This document shows positions 28,080 to 37,160 of a stretch of 64,000 bases of DNA, piece after piece. The position numbers and the translations under genes were made by a program. The stretch spans positions 3,481,535 through 3,545,534 of the forward strand of contig NC_021985.1 of assembly GCF_000444875.1 (NCBI RefSeq), given 5' to 3'. The notes beneath the pieces were generated by a model, which worked only from the letters and a program-made list of their open reading frames with translations, did not search any database and had not been told where the DNA came from. The stretch's first letter is position 1. Every line of letters begins with the position of its first letter. The stretch is from Streptomyces collinus Tu 365 (lineage in GTDB: Bacteria > Actinomycetota > Actinomycetes > Streptomycetales > Streptomycetaceae).

Positions 28080-28085
28080 GGGCTC

Positions 28086-28091
28086 ATCGTA
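28086..28091 (-). promoter_or_regulatory. Probable -10 box of a leaderless promoter
   Basis: On the minus strand TACGAT is followed by six bases (GAGCCC) and then ATG of the leader ORF. In actinobacteria this spacing places transcription start on the A of the ATG. No strong -35 is seen. Confidence 0.5.
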
Positions 28092-28158
28092 TCGATTCCC
28101 GGTCCGGCTCCTGGAATGTGATCCCACATACCGGACCGATCGCAGCCAAGGGCTGAGA

Positions 28159-28581
28159 TCAGTACGCCTCCACGACCTTGACCTCCTCCTCGGTGACCTC
28201 GCCGTCGAGGATCCGGTAGGAGCGGAACTGGAAGTCGCCGAGCCCGTCGGTGTCCGCGGTGGAGACGAGCACGTAGTGGGCGCCGGGCTCGTTGGCGTAG
28301 GAGATGTCCGTGCGGGAGGGGTAGGCCTCGGTCGCCGTGTGGGAGTGGTAGATCACCACCGGCTCCTCGTCGCGGTCGTCCAGCTCCCGGTAGAGCTTCA
28401 GCAGATCGCCCGAGTCGAACTCGTAGAAGGTGGGCGACATGGCCGCGTTCAGCATGGGGACGAAGCGCTCGGGGCGGTCCGAGCCGGCCGGGCCCGCGAC
28501 GACGCCGCACGCCTCGTCGGGGTGGTCCTTGCGGGCGTGGGCGACGATCGCGTCGACGAGTTCCTGGGTGATGGTCAGCAT
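28159..28581 (-). CDS. mec: Mec-type JAMM metalloprotease
   Basis: 140 residues. The JAMM zinc motif is complete: Glu in HPDEACGVVAGP and HSHTATEAYPSRTD (HxH, ten residues, Asp) around residues 76-90. In Mycobacterium, Mec cleaves the CysO-cysteine isopeptide adduct to free cysteine. The carrier and synthase lie next downstream in the same orientation, with the Cys leader in between. Here it may also trim the Met-Ala tail of the carrier. The gene has its own upstream region bounded by a strong hairpin. Confidence 0.9.
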   Translation of the reverse strand: MLTITQELVDAIVAHARKDHPDEACGVVAGPAGSDRPERFVPMLNAAMSPTFYEFDSGDLLKLYRELDDRDEEPVVIYHSHTATEAYPSRTDISYANEPGAHYVLVSTADTDGLGDFQFRSYRILDGEVTEEEVKVVEAY

Positions 28582-28600
28582 GGTGGCCAGGATAAGCGTG

Positions 28601-28639
28601 TGGGCCGTCCCGTACCGAGGTGTGGTACGGGACGGCCCA
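28601..28639 (-). terminator. Terminator downstream of the amino acid permease
   Basis: TGGGCCGTCCCGTACC (28601-28616) pairs perfectly with 28624-28639 around GAGGTGT. It insulates mec from the permease gene. Confidence 0.85.
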
Positions 28640-28725
28640 CATGCCGGACGTCCTGAGCGGCGGCCTCCGTGGGTGCCACGAGTACCCGCGGCGGCCGGAC
28701 GTCCTGGGATGGTCTGCGCCGGTGG

Positions 28726-30147
28726 TCAGCCCACCTTCTCCAGCTCCGGCTCGCGGCGCTCGGTGACCTGCGGGTTGCGGGCCTTCAGGACCGCCCAGCC
28801 GATGGCGAGGGCGGCGGCCCAGCCGGCCATCACGTAGAGGCAGATGCGGGACTCGGCATCGATCGCGATCAGGCCGGTGACGAAGAGCAGGAACACGATG
28901 GCGATCCAGCTGCACACCGCTCCGCCCGGCGCCGGGAAGGAGGAGGCCGGCAGCCGGCCCGCGTCGACCGCGCGGCGGTAGAGGACGTGGCTGACCAGGA
29001 TCATGAGCCAGGTCCAGATGCCGGCCGCGGTGGCGACGGAGGTGACGTAGCCGAACGCCTTCTCCGGCACGATGTAGTTGAGGACCACGCCGATCGCCAT
29101 GAAGGCGACGGAGACGGTGATGCCGAGCGCGGGGGTCTTCGAGGCGGACAGCCGGCTGAAGACGCGCGGCGCCTCGCCGTTGTCGGCCAGGGTGCGCAGC
29201 ATGCGGCCCGTGGAGTACATGCCGGAGTTGCAGGAGGACAGGGCCGCGGTCAGCACCACGAAGTTGACGATGCCGGCGCCGGCCGGGATGCCGATCACGG
29301 CGAACGCCTTCACGAAGGGACTGACGCCCGCCGCGAACTCGGTCCACTTCACCACGCACAGGATGACGGTGAGGGCGCCGACGTAGAACAGCGCGATGCG
29401 CCAGGGCAGGGTGTTGATCGCCTTCGGGAGGGTCTTCTCCGGGTTCTCGGACTCGCCGGCGGTGACGCCGACCAGCTCGACCGCGAGGTAGGCGAACATG
29501 ACGCCCTGCAGGGTCATCAGGGACGAGCCGATGCCCTTGGGGAAGAAGCCGTCGAACTGCCAGAGGTTGGCCACGTGGGCCGTGTCACCGGCGGCGCTGA
29601 AGCCGAAGGTCAGCACACCGATGCCGATCACGATCATGCCGATCAGCGCGGTGACCTTGACCATGGAGAACCAGAACTCGATCTCACCGAAGAGCTTCAC
29701 CGAGATCAGGTTGGCCACGAACAGGACGACCAGGAAGACCAGCGCGGTCACCCACTGGGGGACGGCCGGGAACCAGTAGTTCACGTAGATGGCCGCGGCC
29801 GTCAGCTCGGCCATGCCGGTGACCACCCACATCAGCCAGTACGTCCAGCCGGTGAAGTAGCCGAAGAACGGGCCGAGGAACTCCCGGGAGTACTCCGCGA
29901 AGGAGCCCGAGACCGGGCGGTAGAGCAGCAGCTCGCCGAGCGCCCGCATGATGAAGAAGATGATCACGCCCGCGAGGGCGTACATCAGGATGAGGCTGGG
30001 TCCGGCCTTGGCGATGTTCGCCCCGGCTCCCAGGAACAAGCCGACGCCGACGGCGCCGCCGATCGCGATCATCTGGACCTGACGGCTGCCGAGCCCGCGC
30101 TCGTACCCCTCCTCAGGGGCAGTGGTGACCTTCTTCTCGGAGGTCAT
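28726..30147 (-). CDS. Amino acid permease, APC superfamily (AAT family)
   Basis: 473 residues with about twelve helices. The N-terminus GLGSRQVQMIAIGGAVGVGLFLGAG is the consensus helix 1 of the amino acid transporter family (unwound GxG), followed by GELLLYRPVSGSFAEYSREFLGPFFGYFTGWTYW, typical of the D-serine/D-alanine/glycine, phenylalanine and GABA permease group. Substrate is not decided by sequence; basic, aromatic or small amino acids are all found in close relatives. ATG 30147 is preferred; a start at MEKGAPH seven codons upstream is possible. A terminator follows at 28601. Confidence 0.88.
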   Translation of the reverse strand: MTSEKKVTTAPEEGYERGLGSRQVQMIAIGGAVGVGLFLGAGANIAKAGPSLILMYALAGVIIFFIMRALGELLLYRPVSGSFAEYSREFLGPFFGYFTGWTYWLMWVVTGMAELTAAAIYVNYWFPAVPQWVTALVFLVVLFVANLISVKLFGEIEFWFSMVKVTALIGMIVIGIGVLTFGFSAAGDTAHVANLWQFDGFFPKGIGSSLMTLQGVMFAYLAVELVGVTAGESENPEKTLPKAINTLPWRIALFYVGALTVILCVVKWTEFAAGVSPFVKAFAVIGIPAGAGIVNFVVLTAALSSCNSGMYSTGRMLRTLADNGEAPRVFSRLSASKTPALGITVSVAFMAIGVVLNYIVPEKAFGYVTSVATAAGIWTWLMILVSHVLYRRAVDAGRLPASSFPAPGGAVCSWIAIVFLLFVTGLIAIDAESRICLYVMAGWAAALAIGWAVLKARNPQVTERREPELEKVG

Positions 30148-30450
30148 GTGTGGTGCGCCTTTCTCCATGCCGAACCGGGCCTTCAGTCGGCCTCGGATCG
30201 GGTTTCGATCCCCCCGGATTGATGGAGCTGGGCGGGTTTCGCGGACCCGCCCGTGCCTGGCCGGCGGTCGCCGGCTCGGTGGCGCACCCGGCCGAACATG
30301 GGTGGTGTTCGCCGGGCGGTCGTGAAGATTTATCACGGCCGCCATACTGATCACCGAAGCACGATGTGGCGCACACCACAGGAAGAACCGGACAAAGAGC
30401 GCTCGAATGCGGCAAAACAGGCCGCAACGGTGACGGGATCGTTATCCGGA
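30148..30450. other. Upstream region of the permease, no gene seen
   Basis: No convincing gene on either strand. The stretch 30330-30450 is AT-richer than its surroundings and should hold the permease promoter on the minus strand. It is bounded by the DUF2017 terminator. Confidence 0.5.
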
Positions 30451-30479
30451 TTTGAGCGTCCTCTGAGCGGACGCTCAAA
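30451..30479 (-). terminator. Terminator of the clpS-DUF2017 unit
   Basis: TTTGAGCGTCC (30451-30461) pairs with GGACGCTCAAA (30469-30479). On the minus strand it ends in a short T/A run, 21 bases after the DUF2017 stop. Confidence 0.8.
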
Positions 30480-30499
30480 AGGGGCGATATCCGCAGCGA

Positions 30500-31105
30500 C
30501 TACGACATGAGGGTCGTGACGAGCGTCTCCTGGAGACCGCCGAGCCAGAGGTACGCCAGCACCATCGGCTTGCGCGGGTCCTCGTCGGGGAGCCGGTAGA
30601 GCAGATCGGTGTCGTCCTCGTCGGTGATCTCCAGCCGGGCACCGATCGCCAGGCGCAGGTCGTTGAGGGCACCGAGCCAGCACCGGGACTCCGCGGGGGC
30701 CAGCTTGAGGATCGCGCCGCCCTCGTCCACCGGCGCGAGCGCGTCCAGCGAGCGGATGACCACGAGGGCGTTCTCCCGCTTGCCGGCCCGCAGGTCGTTC
30801 TCGGTGTAGCGGCGGAACTCGGAGGAGTGCGCCCGCCGCTCCTCGGCCTCGGCCGCGGTGCCGGGCGCCTGCTCCGGGTCGACGTAGGCGTCCGGGAAGA
30901 GCCTCCTGAGCACGGGGTCGGCGGGCGGCTCGCTCGGCCCCTCGGCGAACAGCTCGGCGAGCGGGTCCTCGGGGGCGTCGCCGCCCGGGCCGGGGCCGAT
31001 CAGCTCCAGGAGCTGGACGGCCAGCGACCGGATGATGGAGATCTCGACGTCGTCGAGGGCGACGGCCGCGCCGCCACCGGGGATCGGTTCGAAGTGTCCG
31101 GGCAT
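30500..31105 (-). CDS. DUF2017 protein
   Basis: 201 residues, MPGHFEPIPGGGAAVALDDVEISIIRSLAVQLLELI, an alpha-helical cytosolic protein with a charged middle and a C-terminal LNDLRLAIGARLEITDEDD ... YLWLGGLQETLV. These features match the DUF2017 family, which in actinobacteria is almost always encoded directly after clpS. It starts 12 bases after the clpS stop, so the two are probably one operon and functionally linked to the Clp protease, although no role is established. Confidence 0.88.
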   Translation of the reverse strand: MPGHFEPIPGGGAAVALDDVEISIIRSLAVQLLELIGPGPGGDAPEDPLAELFAEGPSEPPADPVLRRLFPDAYVDPEQAPGTAAEAEERRAHSSEFRRYTENDLRAGKRENALVVIRSLDALAPVDEGGAILKLAPAESRCWLGALNDLRLAIGARLEITDEDDTDLLYRLPDEDPRKPMVLAYLWLGGLQETLVTTLMS

Positions 31106-31117
31106 CTGACGGGTTCG

Positions 31118-31426
31118 CTACTTCCGGTCCTGCTGGAGGGTGGCCCACAGACCGTAGCCGTGCATCGCCTGCACGTCGCGTTCCATCTCCTCGCGACTGC
31201 CGCTGGAGACGACCGCCCGGCCCTTGTGGTGGACGTCGAGCATGAGCTTGGTGGCCTTGTCCTTCGTGTACCCGAAGTACGACTGGAAGACGTACGTCAC
31301 GTAGCTCATGAGGTTGACCGGGTCGTTGTGGACGATCGTGACCCAGGGGACGTCGGGCTCGGGTACGGCGAAGACCTCCTCCGCCGACTCGGTGCGTTCG
31401 ATCTCTACGGGCGCGGGTGACGTCAC
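31118..31426 (-). CDS. clpS: ClpS adaptor of ClpCP/ClpAP
   Basis: 102 residues from GTG 31426 ([14 protein letters not shown]). The ClpS fold is clear: [21 protein letters not shown] with the NDP motif that recognises N-degrons, [23 protein letters not shown], and the C-terminal [20 protein letters not shown]. It delivers N-end-rule substrates to the Clp ATPase. It is divergent from pncB, and precedes the DUF2017 gene. Confidence 0.93.
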   Translation of the reverse strand: MTSPAPVEIERTESAEEVFAVPEPDVPWVTIVHNDPVNLMSYVTYVFQSYFGYTKDKATKLMLDVHHKGRAVVSSGSREEMERDVQAMHGYGLWATLQQDRK

Positions 31427-31490
31427 ACAGCCATGCTGCCACGCGGCCCAGAAATCGTCACACTGACGAAATGGGGGTAGCATGCTTGCC

Positions 31491-32837
31491 ATGAACACAG
31501 CGGACCTTGGGCTGCCGGTGGACGTCCCGTCGACGGCGCTCTTCACGGACCAGTACGAGCTGACGATGCTGCAGGCCGCCCTCAAGGGCGGTACGGCCGA
31601 GCGGCGCAGCGTGTTCGAGGTCTTCACCCGGCGGCTGCCGGAGGGGCGCCGCTACGGGGTGGTGGCCGGCACCGGGCGCGTCCTGGACGCGGTGGAGAAC
31701 TTCCGCTTCGACGAGCCCGTGCTGGCCTTCCTGCACGGGCGGGGCATCGTCGACGACGAGACCCGCGACTGGCTCGCCGACTACCGCTTCACCGGTGACG
31801 TCTGGGGCTACCCGGAGGGCGAGGTGTACTTCCCCGGCTCCCCGATCATGCGGGTCGAGGGCTCGTTCGCCGAGTGCGTGCTGCTGGAGACCGTGATCCT
31901 CTCGATCCTCAACCACGACTCCGCGATCGCGGCCGCCGCCTCCCGCATGGCCTCGGCGGCCGGTGACCGCCCGCTGATCGAGATGGGCGCCCGCCGCACC
32001 CACGAACTGGCCGCCGTGGCCGCCTCGCGAGCCGCCTACGTCGGCGGCTTCGCCACCACCTCCGACCTCGCGGCCGGCTTCCGGTACGGCATCCCCACCG
32101 TCGGCACCTCCGCGCACGCCTTCACCCTGCTGCACGACCGCGAGCGGGACGCCTTCCAGGCCCAGGTGGACTCCCTGGGCAGGGGGACCACGCTGCTGGT
32201 GGACACCTACGACGTCGCCGAGGCGGTCCGCACGGCGGTGGAGGTGGCCGGGCCCGAGCTGGGCGCGGTGCGCATCGACTCCGGGGACCTGCTGCTGGTG
32301 GCCCACCGGGTGCGCCAGCAGCTCGACGAGCTGGGCGCGACCGGCACGAAGATCGTCGTCACCTCCGACCTGGACGAGTACGCCATCGCCTCGCTCGCCG
32401 CGGCGCCGGTGGACGCGTACGGCGTCGGCACCCAGCTGGTGACCGGCTCCGGGCACCCGACCTGCTCGATGGTCTACAAGCTGGTCGCCCGCGCCGGGTC
32501 CGCCGACCCGCAGGCACCGCTGGTGCCCGTCGCCAAGAAGTCCAGCGGGGGCAAGTCCTCGGTCGGCGGGCGCAAGTGGGCGGCCCGGCGGCTGGACGAG
32601 GACGGGGTGGCCGAGGCCGAGGTCGTCGGCACCGGGCCGGTGCCGGACGCGCTGGCCGACCGGCAGCTGCTGGTGCCGCTGGTCAAGGGGGGCGCGGTGG
32701 TGGCGCGCGAACCGCTCGACGCGCCCCGCGAGCGGCACATCGCCGCGCGGGCCAATCTGCCGCTGTCGGCGACCCAGCTCTCCCGCGGCGAACCCGTCCT
32801 GCCGACGGAGTACGTCCGGGGGCGCGCGGACGGCTGA
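31491..32837 (+). CDS. pncB: Nicotinate phosphoribosyltransferase
   Basis: 448 residues from ATG 31491; an ATG three codons earlier is possible. It makes nicotinate mononucleotide from nicotinate, PRPP and ATP, the entry step of NAD salvage. Motifs: [53 protein letters not shown], the active-site [26 protein letters not shown] (with His), [19 protein letters not shown] and [10 protein letters not shown]. Normal length. The nicotinamidase gene lies 95 bases downstream in the same direction, making a two-step nicotinamide salvage pair. Confidence 0.95.
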   Translation: MNTADLGLPVDVPSTALFTDQYELTMLQAALKGGTAERRSVFEVFTRRLPEGRRYGVVAGTGRVLDAVENFRFDEPVLAFLHGRGIVDDETRDWLADYRFTGDVWGYPEGEVYFPGSPIMRVEGSFAECVLLETVILSILNHDSAIAAAASRMASAAGDRPLIEMGARRTHELAAVAASRAAYVGGFATTSDLAAGFRYGIPTVGTSAHAFTLLHDRERDAFQAQVDSLGRGTTLLVDTYDVAEAVRTAVEVAGPELGAVRIDSGDLLLVAHRVRQQLDELGATGTKIVVTSDLDEYAIASLAAAPVDAYGVGTQLVTGSGHPTCSMVYKLVARAGSADPQAPLVPVAKKSSGGKSSVGGRKWAARRLDEDGVAEAEVVGTGPVPDALADRQLLVPLVKGGAVVAREPLDAPRERHIAARANLPLSATQLSRGEPVLPTEYVRGRADG

Positions 32838-32932
32838 CCGCGTCCGCCGTCCGCCCCGCCGACGCCCCCTCCCGCGGAGGCCGGAAAGTCTCTAGGCTCA
32901 GTTACTTAACTCACAGTCGAAGGACAGCCAGC

Positions 32933-33526
32933 ATGCGCCGCGCCTTGATCGTCGTAGACGTGCAGAACGACTTCTGCGAGGGAGGCAGCCTCGCGGTGTC
33001 CGGCGGTGCCGACGTGGCCGCCGCCATCACCGAGCTGATCGGCCAGGCGGGCGGCGCCGGATACCGCCACGTCGTCGCCACCCGTGACCACCACATCGCA
33101 CCCGGTGGGCACTTCGCGGACAACCCGGACTTCGTCCGCTCCTGGCCCGCGCACTGCGTCGCGGGCACGGAGGGCGTCGGCTTCCACCCGAACTTCGCCC
33201 CGGCCGTCGCCTCCGGTTCGGTGGACGCGGTGTTCGACAAGGGTGCCTACTCGGCGGCCTACAGCGGCTTCGAGGGCACCGACGAGAACGGGGCGAGCCT
33301 GGCCGAGTGGCTGCGCGAGCGCCAGATCGACGAGGTCGACGTGGTCGGCATAGCGACGGACCACTGCGTGCGCGCCACGGCCCTGGACGCCGCCCGGGAG
33401 GGCTTCCGGACACAGGTCCTGCTGGACCTGACGGCCGGCGTGGCCCCCGAGACGACCGAGCGGGCCCTGGAGGAGCTGCGCGAGGCCGGGGTGGAGCTCA
33501 CCGGCAAGCCGGTGGTCAGCGGCTAG
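32933..33526 (+). CDS. pncA: Nicotinamidase/pyrazinamidase
   Basis: 197 residues. It converts nicotinamide to nicotinate in the cytosol, feeding PncB. The catalytic triad is visible: Asp in VVDVQNDFCEGG near residue 9-13, Lys in VFDKGAYSAAYSGFEG near 102, and Cys in VVGIATDHCVRATALDA near 144. The metal site is DHHIAPGGHF (Asp, His, His). ATG 32933 is preceded by GAAGGACAG. Single domain of normal size; the downstream neighbour converges. Confidence 0.94.
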   Translation: MRRALIVVDVQNDFCEGGSLAVSGGADVAAAITELIGQAGGAGYRHVVATRDHHIAPGGHFADNPDFVRSWPAHCVAGTEGVGFHPNFAPAVASGSVDAVFDKGAYSAAYSGFEGTDENGASLAEWLRERQIDEVDVVGIATDHCVRATALDAAREGFRTQVLLDLTAGVAPETTERALEELREAGVELTGKPVVSG

Positions 33527-33646
33527 GAACCGGTCCGGAGCCGTTCGGAAGCCGGGCTCCGGGGCCCGGTCCGGACGCCGGGTCCAGCAGGACCTGCGCC
33601 CGGGACGGCCCGGTGCCTGGCCGAGCCTCCGAGACGGCCCAGGTAC

Positions 33647-33994
33647 CTAGGGCCTGGCCACCGCCGTTCCGCGCAGGAGGGCGCGGATCGGGTGCCACAG
33701 TTCGGTGGCGATGACGCCGTTGTCCGGCGCGGTGCGCCATATCAGGCCGTCCGGGTGGTGCAGGACCGCCGTGATCTCGTCCGGGCTGGGCGGCGCCGCG
33801 TTGCCCCGCAGGTAGACCGCGCGCAGGCCCAGGTTGCGCAGCCGGGTCAGGGCGCGGGCGCGGTTCTGCGCGAGCACCAGGACCCTGACCCGGGCGGTGC
33901 CCCCGTCGGTGCCTCCGGCGGGGCCGAGGCCGGGCAGGTTGAGCGCCACCACCACCGAGCCGTTCGGCAGCTTGCAGAAGCCTCCTGCGGCCAT
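33647..33994 (-). CDS. Conserved hypothetical protein
   Basis: 115 residues, starting MAAGGFCKLPNGSVVVALNL. An alpha/beta pattern is visible: strand SVVVALNL, strand RVRVLVLAQ, helix NRARALTRLRNLG, strand AVYLRG, helix SPDEITAVLH, then a short C-terminal part (GLIWRTAP, ELWHPIRALL). No family is recognised and no catalytic motif stands out. Codon use is that of a real gene, unlike the opposite-strand frame. It converges on pncA and lies upstream of the M6 protease gene terminator. Confidence 0.65.
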   Translation of the reverse strand: MAAGGFCKLPNGSVVVALNLPGLGPAGGTDGGTARVRVLVLAQNRARALTRLRNLGLRAVYLRGNAAPPSPDEITAVLHHPDGLIWRTAPDNGVIATELWHPIRALLRGTAVARP

Positions 33995-34055
33995 GCGGTC
34001 ACATCCCCGTTCCGGTCGGTGTCAATAAGCGAGTCACAGGACGCACCTAAACACG

Positions 34056-34089
34056 ATCGGCGGCGACCCGCCAGGGGGTCACCGCCGAT
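34056..34089 (-). terminator. Terminator of the M6 protease gene
   Basis: ATCGGCGG (34056-34063) pairs with CCGCCGAT (34082-34089), extended inward by GACCC with GGGTC across one unpaired base on each side. It lies 27 bases after the protease stop. Confidence 0.65.
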
Positions 34090-34115
34090 ACGCTTCTGAC
34101 CTGCGGAGATATCCG

Positions 34116-36473
34116 CTACTTCACCGCGCGGCCGACCTCGAGCTCGAGGGTCGAGCCGTCCTTCGCCTGCTTGATGATCTTGATGGTGGTGTTGGTGTCA
34201 GTGACCTTGACGCCACCGGCCGGGTTCGTCTTGTCGTAGTAGGTGCTGGTGTGGTCGTTGAAGAGCGACACACCCTTCTGCGACTTGATCTTGGTGACCT
34301 TGTCCGCCTTGTGCAGGGTGAGGCCGTCCGTGGCGTCCAGGCTGAACGGCGAGTCGTAGGCCTGCATGCGGTTGCGCAGCAGCGTGCCGTCGGCCCACTT
34401 CAGCGCCTTCGGGTGCGCGTCGATCGGGAGGATCAGACCGGTGCCCGGGTGACCGTTGGTGGCGTTCGTGTTGTCGTCCGCCTGGGAGGTGTCCCACTTC
34501 CAGATCAGCAGGCCGTTCTGGTACGGGTAGTGCTCGACCCAGTCCGGACGGCTGGCGAAGCCGAAGTTGTACGGGCCGACCTTGAGGGTCTTGTCGTACG
34601 ACACGTACTGGCGGTTCTCGGCGAGGTAGTACTGCGCGTACTCCTTGGTGAAGGACGCGCCGATGCGGGAGAAGCCGGACGCGGTCCAGGCGGCGTCCGC
34701 GCTCTCGGCGTTGTCCGAGAAGAGCGGCGTGCCGTCGGCCGTCACCGTGATCTCGTCGGCCGCGAAGCCCTTCAGGGCCACACCACCGTCGGTCTGGTAG
34801 CGGAAGCGCAGGTCGATCTTCTTGCCCGCGTAGGCGTCGAGCGGGTACGACAGCTTCTTGTAGGCGTCGACCGAACCGGTCAGGCCCGGCTTGCCGGAGC
34901 CGTCACGCGGGATGGCCTGGCCGTCCACCGTGCCGTCCAGGGCGGTCCAGTTGGCGCCGCCGTCGGTCGACACCTCGGCGTAGAGGAAGTCGTAGTCCTT
35001 CTCGATGTCGTACCAGCCGTCGAGGGTGAGGGCGGCCGACGTCTTGCCGGTGAGGTCCACCGAACGGGTCAGCGTGTTCTTGAGGTTGTCACCGCTGCCG
35101 CTCCACCACTGGGTGGAACCCTGCGCCGGGGTGACGATCTGGGTCTTCACGGCCTTCTTCGGCAGCGTGACGACCAGCGCCTGGCGGTACTTGGTGTTGT
35201 ACTCGGCGACACCGAGCTTGTGCCAGGAGGAGACGCCGGCCTTGGCGGAGTCGTAGTTCAGCCAGCCCAGCTGCAGCTTGTCCCAGGCGTTCATGTCCCC
35301 GGGCAGGTCGCCGATGGCCTCCTTGCCGGTGCCGAGCCAGGAACCGGAGGACATCAGGGTCCAGAAGCCGGTGGAGTTGTCGCCGCCCGCGGTGTCGTAC
35401 TCGTCCGGCAGACCGAGGTCGTGGCCGTACTCGTGGGCGTAGACGCCGAGGCCGCCGTTCTCCGGCTGAATGGTGTAGTCGCCGACCCAGACACCGGTGT
35501 CGCCGACCTGCGCGCCGCCGAGCTTGTTCTCGGCCGGGCCGGTGGCGCCGGCGTCGGTGCCGAAGGCGTACCAGCGGTGGGCCCAGATCGCGTCGGTGCC
35601 CTGGGCCCCGCCGCCGGCGGACTCGTCCTCACCGGCGTGCACGATCTGGAAGTGGTCGACGTAGCCGTCGGGCTCGTTGAAGTTGCCGTCGCCGTCGTAG
35701 TCGTAGCGGTCCCACTGGTCGTACTTGGCCAGGTCCGCCTTGATGTCGGCGTCGGACTTGCCGGCCGCCTTCTGCTGGGCGACCCACGCCTTCAGACCGT
35801 CGCTGACGACGTTCCACACGCTCGGGCAGTTGGTCTGGCCGCACGCGTTGTTGCCGTAACGGGCCTCGTTGTAGGGGACCTTGACCCAGTCGGTGACCTC
35901 ACCGGAGACCGAGTAGCGGCCCGAGGACTGCTTCTCGTAGTACTTCTTCAGCGACTCGGTCTTCTTGCCGGTGCCGAAGTACAGGTCCTGGTAGTGCTTC
36001 TGGTTGTAGTCCTTCTGCCAGGCCGTCGAGTTGTCCTTCTTGCGGTCCGGCGCGGCGATCTTGTTGTGCCGCGGGCCCGCCGTGCCGCCGAACTTCGGGT
36101 CCGTCTGGTCCCCGAACTCCACCAGGATGGTGAAGATCTTGTCGGTCTTCTCGCGGCTCAGCTCGACGTACTTGCTGTCGCCCTTCTTGCTCTTGAGCTG
36201 GACGACCTTGGAGCCGTTGCGGTCCCTGGCCTTCACCTTGCCCGCTATGAGCTGGTTCAGGGCCTCCTGACGCTGGGCCTTCTGCGTCTTGCTCATCGGG
36301 CCGTCGAGGTCGTGGCCCTGCTGCTTCACCGGAGCCGGGTCGTGCCGGTTCGCGGCGGCCGGCGGGGCGGTGGTGCTGGCCTCCGCCACCGCGAAGGTCG
36401 CGAAGGTGGCGGAAGCCGCCGCAAGGGCCACGCCGATCGCCGTGGCTCTGAACGTCCAGGTTCTGCTGGTCAC
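34116..36473 (-). CDS. Secreted M6 metalloprotease, immune inhibitor A family
   Basis: 785 residues. Signal peptide 1-30 (ATAIGVALAAASATFATFAVAEA). The zinc motif HEYGHDLGLPDEYD (HExxH...E-type) lies near residue 346, inside an InhA-like peptidase domain that begins near FTILVEFGDQTDP and contains a DYDGDGNFNEPDG calcium-type loop. MAM/immunoglobulin-like C-terminal domains follow (LDGWYDIEKDYDFLYAEVSTDGG, then FSDNAESAD), as in Bacillus InhA. It probably degrades extracellular protein during differentiation or nutrient scavenging. The GTG start at 36473 sits in a long-range inverted repeat with its own leader. Confidence 0.92.
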   Translation of the reverse strand: MTSRTWTFRATAIGVALAAASATFATFAVAEASTTAPPAAANRHDPAPVKQQGHDLDGPMSKTQKAQRQEALNQLIAGKVKARDRNGSKVVQLKSKKGDSKYVELSREKTDKIFTILVEFGDQTDPKFGGTAGPRHNKIAAPDRKKDNSTAWQKDYNQKHYQDLYFGTGKKTESLKKYYEKQSSGRYSVSGEVTDWVKVPYNEARYGNNACGQTNCPSVWNVVSDGLKAWVAQQKAAGKSDADIKADLAKYDQWDRYDYDGDGNFNEPDGYVDHFQIVHAGEDESAGGGAQGTDAIWAHRWYAFGTDAGATGPAENKLGGAQVGDTGVWVGDYTIQPENGGLGVYAHEYGHDLGLPDEYDTAGGDNSTGFWTLMSSGSWLGTGKEAIGDLPGDMNAWDKLQLGWLNYDSAKAGVSSWHKLGVAEYNTKYRQALVVTLPKKAVKTQIVTPAQGSTQWWSGSGDNLKNTLTRSVDLTGKTSAALTLDGWYDIEKDYDFLYAEVSTDGGANWTALDGTVDGQAIPRDGSGKPGLTGSVDAYKKLSYPLDAYAGKKIDLRFRYQTDGGVALKGFAADEITVTADGTPLFSDNAESADAAWTASGFSRIGASFTKEYAQYYLAENRQYVSYDKTLKVGPYNFGFASRPDWVEHYPYQNGLLIWKWDTSQADDNTNATNGHPGTGLILPIDAHPKALKWADGTLLRNRMQAYDSPFSLDATDGLTLHKADKVTKIKSQKGVSLFNDHTSTYYDKTNPAGGVKVTDTNTTIKIIKQAKDGSTLELEVGRAVK

Positions 36474-36568
36474 TTGATGAGTTCCTCCCCCGCGCCGCGC
36501 GCTCGGACAGGGGACCCCGATGTTGGTTGGGTCCGCGCGCGCACGATCAACGCGTTGTAATCAAGTGA
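36470..36568 (-). promoter_or_regulatory. Long-range inverted repeat covering the protease start codon
   Basis: In the mRNA, GTCACTTGAT in the leader (complement of 36560-36569) is an exact complement of ATCAAGTGAC around the GTG start (complement of 36469-36478). Pairing of these ten bases across about 80 nucleotides would hide the start codon. The leader itself also holds the protease ribosome site GGGGGAGGAACT. Confidence 0.4.
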
Positions 36569-36848
36569 CGACATTTGACTAGAGGTTTAGAAGAAAAGAC
36601 AGATCTTGACTTGAGCAGGACAAGTGCGTTATGCGGAGACGACGTTCGTTTTACGAACGTCCGGCCGACCCCCGGCGGGCGCGTGCCGCCGTCCAGTTGG
36701 CGGGACACATGACTCCGTGCGCCCCCTGTGCACCGGCACCGTGGGTTAGGTCACGCTTACCAAGCGTCGGGTTCGGGCATGCACGCGAATAGAGTCCACT
36801 GGCACCCTCCCGACATCCAGGCAACCAGCTTCCGAGGACACGATTGCC
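36569..36848. other. AT-rich divergent promoter region
   Basis: No gene. It serves the M6 protease (minus) and the small membrane protein (plus). It contains GACGTTCGT-TTT-ACGAACGTC, a perfect nine-bp palindrome at 36641-36661, and TTGGCGGGACA at 36698, close to the AdpA consensus. The lower GC of 36556-36640 fits a regulated promoter. Confidence 0.5.
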
Positions 36849-37085
36849 ATGCCTCGTCCGACCCCCGCACAGCTCGCCTACGGTTCCTGCACCGTGATCT
36901 TCTCGACGCTCGCCATGCTGCTGCTGTCGCAGACGAGTTCGGGCCTCGGGATCGCCGTCATCGCCCTGGCCGCGCTCGCCCTGGGTCTGCTGGTGGCCAT
37001 GACGGTCCCGCTGCCCCGGACGCGGGCCGCCGAGACCGCTGCCCAGGGCGCCCGCGAGCAGGAACGCGTGCCCACGGCGCTCTGA
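36849..37085 (+). CDS. Small two-helix membrane protein
   Basis: 78 residues, MPRPTPAQLAYGSCTVIFST. Two hydrophobic segments, about residues 12-30 and 33-55, are joined by a short SQTSSG loop and followed by a charged cytoplasmic tail (PRTRAAETAAQGAREQE). Small hydrophobic proteins of this type are common next to secreted proteases in Streptomyces, but no function is known. An earlier upstream start is unlikely; ATG 36849 lies after GAGGACACGATTGCC. A 20-bp terminator follows. Confidence 0.7.
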   Translation: MPRPTPAQLAYGSCTVIFSTLAMLLLSQTSSGLGIAVIALAALALGLLVAMTVPLPRTRAAETAAQGAREQERVPTAL

Positions 37086-37101
37086 CCCCCGCGGCCGGCA
37101 C

Positions 37102-37150
37102 GTACGAGAGCGGCGGTTCCGTGACCGTTCCGGAACCGCCGCTCTCGTAC
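37102..37150. terminator. 20-bp perfect-stem terminator between convergent genes
   Basis: GTACGAGAGCGGCGGTTCCG (37102-37121) pairs perfectly with 37131-37150 around TGACCGTTC. It separates the small membrane gene from the RDD gene. Confidence 0.9.
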
Positions 37151-37160
37151 CCGCCGGTCG

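Noticed and set aside
36698-36708. AdpA site at the M6 protease promoter
   Set aside because: TGGCGGGACA breaks the consensus at the ninth base, so it was only mentioned and not listed as a site.
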